DNA from: Coturnix japonica
Lineage: Eukaryota > Chordata > Aves > Galliformes > Phasianidae
Length of the DNA: 64,000 nt
Assembly: GCF_001577835.2 (NCBI RefSeq)
Contig: NC_029519.1
Span: 74,086,440-74,150,439 of the forward strand
Direction: 5' to 3'
The notes beneath the pieces were generated by a model. The model had not been told where the DNA came from, searched no databases, and saw nothing but the letters and a program-made list of their open reading frames with translations. The translations under genes were made by a program, and so were the position numbers. Below are positions 61,175 to 64,000 of the stretch, one piece after another (position 1 is the first letter of the stretch; each line of letters starts with the position of its first letter).

Positions 61175-63439
61175 ATGTTAATTGAATTAAATAATCCATT
61201 TAGTATTTTTAATTAATTCAAAGGGGAGAATAGGTACCAAAAGGACAGACTACAGTATAAAGTAATGAGCTGAGGTGTAGTATCTCACCAAGTATCTCCT
61301 TCCAAGAGCTGAAAACTCATAATATGCTTGTGATGTCTGCTTTTGAGTCCAGCATTAGCACACTTACACAGCCAGTTCTGGTGTTCCTTGAAGCACTTAT
61401 AGATGCTGCCAGATGTTCTTAATGGCTGATTCAGTCATGGAGATCCTCTCCCAAAGATTTTCAGATTCTTTCCTCTTCTGCACTATGGAAACATATTACT
61501 GTTGTTTTGGACTATATATGAGTGCCAATCCTACCTTGGATTTCCTTGGAGGTAACTAAGATGCATGAGGCACCATATAAAAACTTCTATTTCTTTTCTG
61601 GAATATTATAATTTTAAAATGTAGATATTGCCAATGGCATGTGCTTGGATGGTGTGTTAGTGAGGTGACTGAATTATTTTTATCCCATACCATCTGTTAG
61701 ATGAAAGAAACAAAAATATTAACTTGAACTAAAATGATTTTTGAGATAATGAACTTATAAAAGGAACATCTAAACTTCTCAGTGCACAATTTCATTTCAC
61801 TTGTAGTTTTCCACTGCTGCAATTATTTTCAGCCCTATATGATCAATCACTCTGTTTTACCTCACTTGAATAAGCAGCTGCCTGATACACACCATATGTT
61901 GTTTAACCTAGATGCAGTTCATTTTGTTTAAAATTCCCTTTTGCTGCTTGTTTACTGATTTTTGTCACATCTTTTCATTAGGTGATTTGGTTTTAAATGG
62001 ATCAGGTTGTTACCTCCTTTAACAGTAGCTTTTAACCATGTGACGGCTTCTCCCACCCCATTCACTGTTTCTCTTTTTGTATGCTTTATATCTGTGAAGG
62101 TCTTAATTCTGAGCATCATGGTTAGACTTTGTGCAGACTTCTTGAAAAGGTATCAGGAAGTGTTCATGTAATAGCATTGTTTTCTGTATTGCTCCAGTAG
62201 CATATTAACTAATTTGTCTGCCAGTTACTTCATAGCCTTTAGGATTTCCCTCCGTTCAGGATGTTGGAGGGGGAGGAAGAATTTTACTAGAACCTATTTT
62301 GTCATGGAAAAATGTTTCTTTTTGATACTTTTTTCCATTATTACCCATGAATTTCCTTCACTTGATTTTAATGGATTGGTTCTCTACTGTTTAATCTTTC
62401 CGCTCTATGGATGATTTCATCCGTAGGCATCAAGGCATCATTATGGAAAGATTTTCCTAATCTTCTGTAAATACTTTAATGACAAAAATACTTTTAATGA
62501 CAAAACTCTGACAACATTAATTACAAAACAAATTCAGATAACACATTTGTTCCAAGTATCTTAAATTGTTTTAGATAATGCAGTGATGTTGTGCCTTAGC
62601 TCCTAGGGGAAAATCCAGCACGAAACACATCCAAAAAGGGTTCAGGGTAAGTTGAAAGGTTGTGAAAGTCCCCAGGGCATTCCACTATCAGTCCACAGTA
62701 TTCAAGTTGCCAGTGAAGTTGTGCTTATGCATCAACAGGATAAAGCCCTTCCCAGAGTTCATCACTTTATTTTAACGTACAGTGACAAGAAACGATGTTT
62801 TCTCTTTAATGTGTGCTGTCTGAGGAAGATATCAAATTTTGGATTCTTGCTTTGGGTAAAACAGTCTAATTGAAAAGAAGAAACTTCAAGGTATTTTTTT
62901 GCCTTGGGCTAGAATGATCAGCTGCATTCTTTCTGAAAGCAAAAATGCTTTTAGACAGTGGGCAGTGGGCATGAAAATCTGCAGGGATGATGTTGCCCAT
63001 ATTCCACCTTTCTTTTGTACAGTTCAGTCATAACTTGATTAAAAAAAAGAAAAAAGAATTGTACCAAGATACACACCCTAGCCGTACAGGTGTCATTCCA
63101 CGTCTTATAAAATATTCTTGCTTAGCCATTCATTTTCATAACGTTTCTGTACGTTATCACACAGCACTTTTTATCATCAAAATATTTTTGTCTTTCTTCT
63201 TTATTCATACTTTTTTTTTTCCATCCTCAGATGGAGGAGCTGAGAAGCCAGAGAAGCTGACAGAATTCATAAAAGTAGACAGATCATGGGATTGCTATTA
63301 ATGGAAAATTCCTCTGTGCTAAAGGTGCAAAAAGCATGAATGTTCCTTTAGTCAGAAAAATGTAAATATAAATGCAGAGATTTGGTTGAAGGAACAAGAA
63401 AGGAGACAAAGAAATCAAAGAATGAAAGAAAATTTTTCC
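61175..63439. other. Unique AT-rich DNA
   Basis: No gene or repeat recognised; a short tandem AATGACAAAA duplication at about 62478-62505. Confidence 0.5.
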
Positions 63440-63512
63440 CTGTTCCTTGGATGGGAGTTGTACAAGAACACTTTTAAGGGTCCCTTTCAACTCAAATGAT
63501 TTAGTGATTCTT
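63440..63512 (+). mobile_element. CR1 LINE 3' end, short
   Basis: GTTCCTTGGATGGGAGTTG, then AAGGGTCCCTTTCAACTC and a TTTAGTGATTCT tail. About 70 bp. Confidence 0.75.
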
Positions 63513-64000
63513 AAAAATCCTAAGTCAGATCCTAAAAACTCTTTGTGTTTGCTAGTCAGAACAAAGTAGTGTTTTACTCCAGCATAGTCATTGTGGTGAA
63601 TGATAAAGTGAGAGTACAACGCACAGTAATTTTAAATTATTATGAGAATTGCTGGAAACATCTCCAAGCTTCAGTACCTTGGCTTGCACAAACCAATGAG
63701 AGAAATCATGGTGTTTGCTTTCTCTGTCTAATATTGTAGAGGTTCTGCTTATCCTATCATTTACCAATGAAAACGTATCTGATTTTATTCCTCAGGCTTT
63801 GAAAAGTGAAAATTACAGCCTGTGTATTAAATTTAACTGAATTAAATATACAGCAGAATAAATCAAATTTAATTGGTGTGCTGTTCCATACAAGAAGTGA
63901 CAAGATATTTCTTCAGCTGCAGAAATGATAAAGTTTGATTGATGGCAGAAATTAATAATTGAAGATAGTAGTTCACTGCTGCAGATACAATGAAGGGAAC
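63513..64000. other. Unique AT-rich DNA
   Basis: Nothing recognised to the end of the window. Confidence 0.5.

Overview
The window looks like nuclear DNA from a galliform bird such as chicken, turkey or quail. It is AT-rich and almost gene-free. It carries about thirty pieces of CR1 LINEs, many ending in the ATTCTATG-type octamer tail typical of avian CR1, plus one mariner element that I recognise from memory as the Galluhop/Mariner1_GG type. There are no bacterial features: no operons, tRNA, rRNA or CRISPR array.

The one convincing gene is a single-exon reading frame on the minus strand (25410-25973, 187 aa). It sits alone in a GC-richer island of about 1.8 kb (about 24.6-26.4 kb). It encodes a highly divergent histone H2A. 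An ungapped histone-fold core (residues 57-139) matches canonical H2A at about half of its positions, by hand count. Five of the six acidic-patch residues are lost and the sixth is E to D. The C-terminal docking domain is replaced by a 48-residue tail with no acidic residue and 17 Lys/Arg. The N-tail is acidic with an (EP)n repeat. A canonical poly(A) signal lies 78 nt past the stop and there is no histone stem-loop. Upstream there are two near-CRE octamers and a CCAAT box at even spacing. These traits parallel the testis-specific short H2A variants of mammals (H2A.B, H2A.L, H2A.P), and I know of no described bird equivalent. It is the best candidate here for an undescribed system. A less certain plus-strand frame with splice-like ends lies just beyond its 3' end (25040-25348).

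Layout: 1-9.7 kb is unique AT-rich DNA with one CR1 3' end. 9.7-10.8 kb is a CR1 split by an unidentified insert of about 840 bp. 12.6-13.0 kb is an old reverse-transcriptase fragment. 14.2-14.6 kb is LTR-like. 17.5-20.0 kb is a pile-up of CR1 copies, including a CR1 5' portion (endonuclease plus linker) that lacks its 3' end. 24.6-26.8 kb is the H2A-like island with a C-rich/G-rich tract. 27.0-27.3 kb is a CR1. 31.8-33.1 kb and 34.3-34.5 kb are back-to-back CR1 pairs. 36-50 kb holds scattered CR1 ends, simple repeats, an RT relic and an LTR-like segment. 50.7-51.0 kb is the internally deleted mariner. 53-64 kb holds further CR1 ends in unique DNA. No exon of a known multi-exon gene could be recognised, so the window is either an intergenic desert or part of a very large intron.
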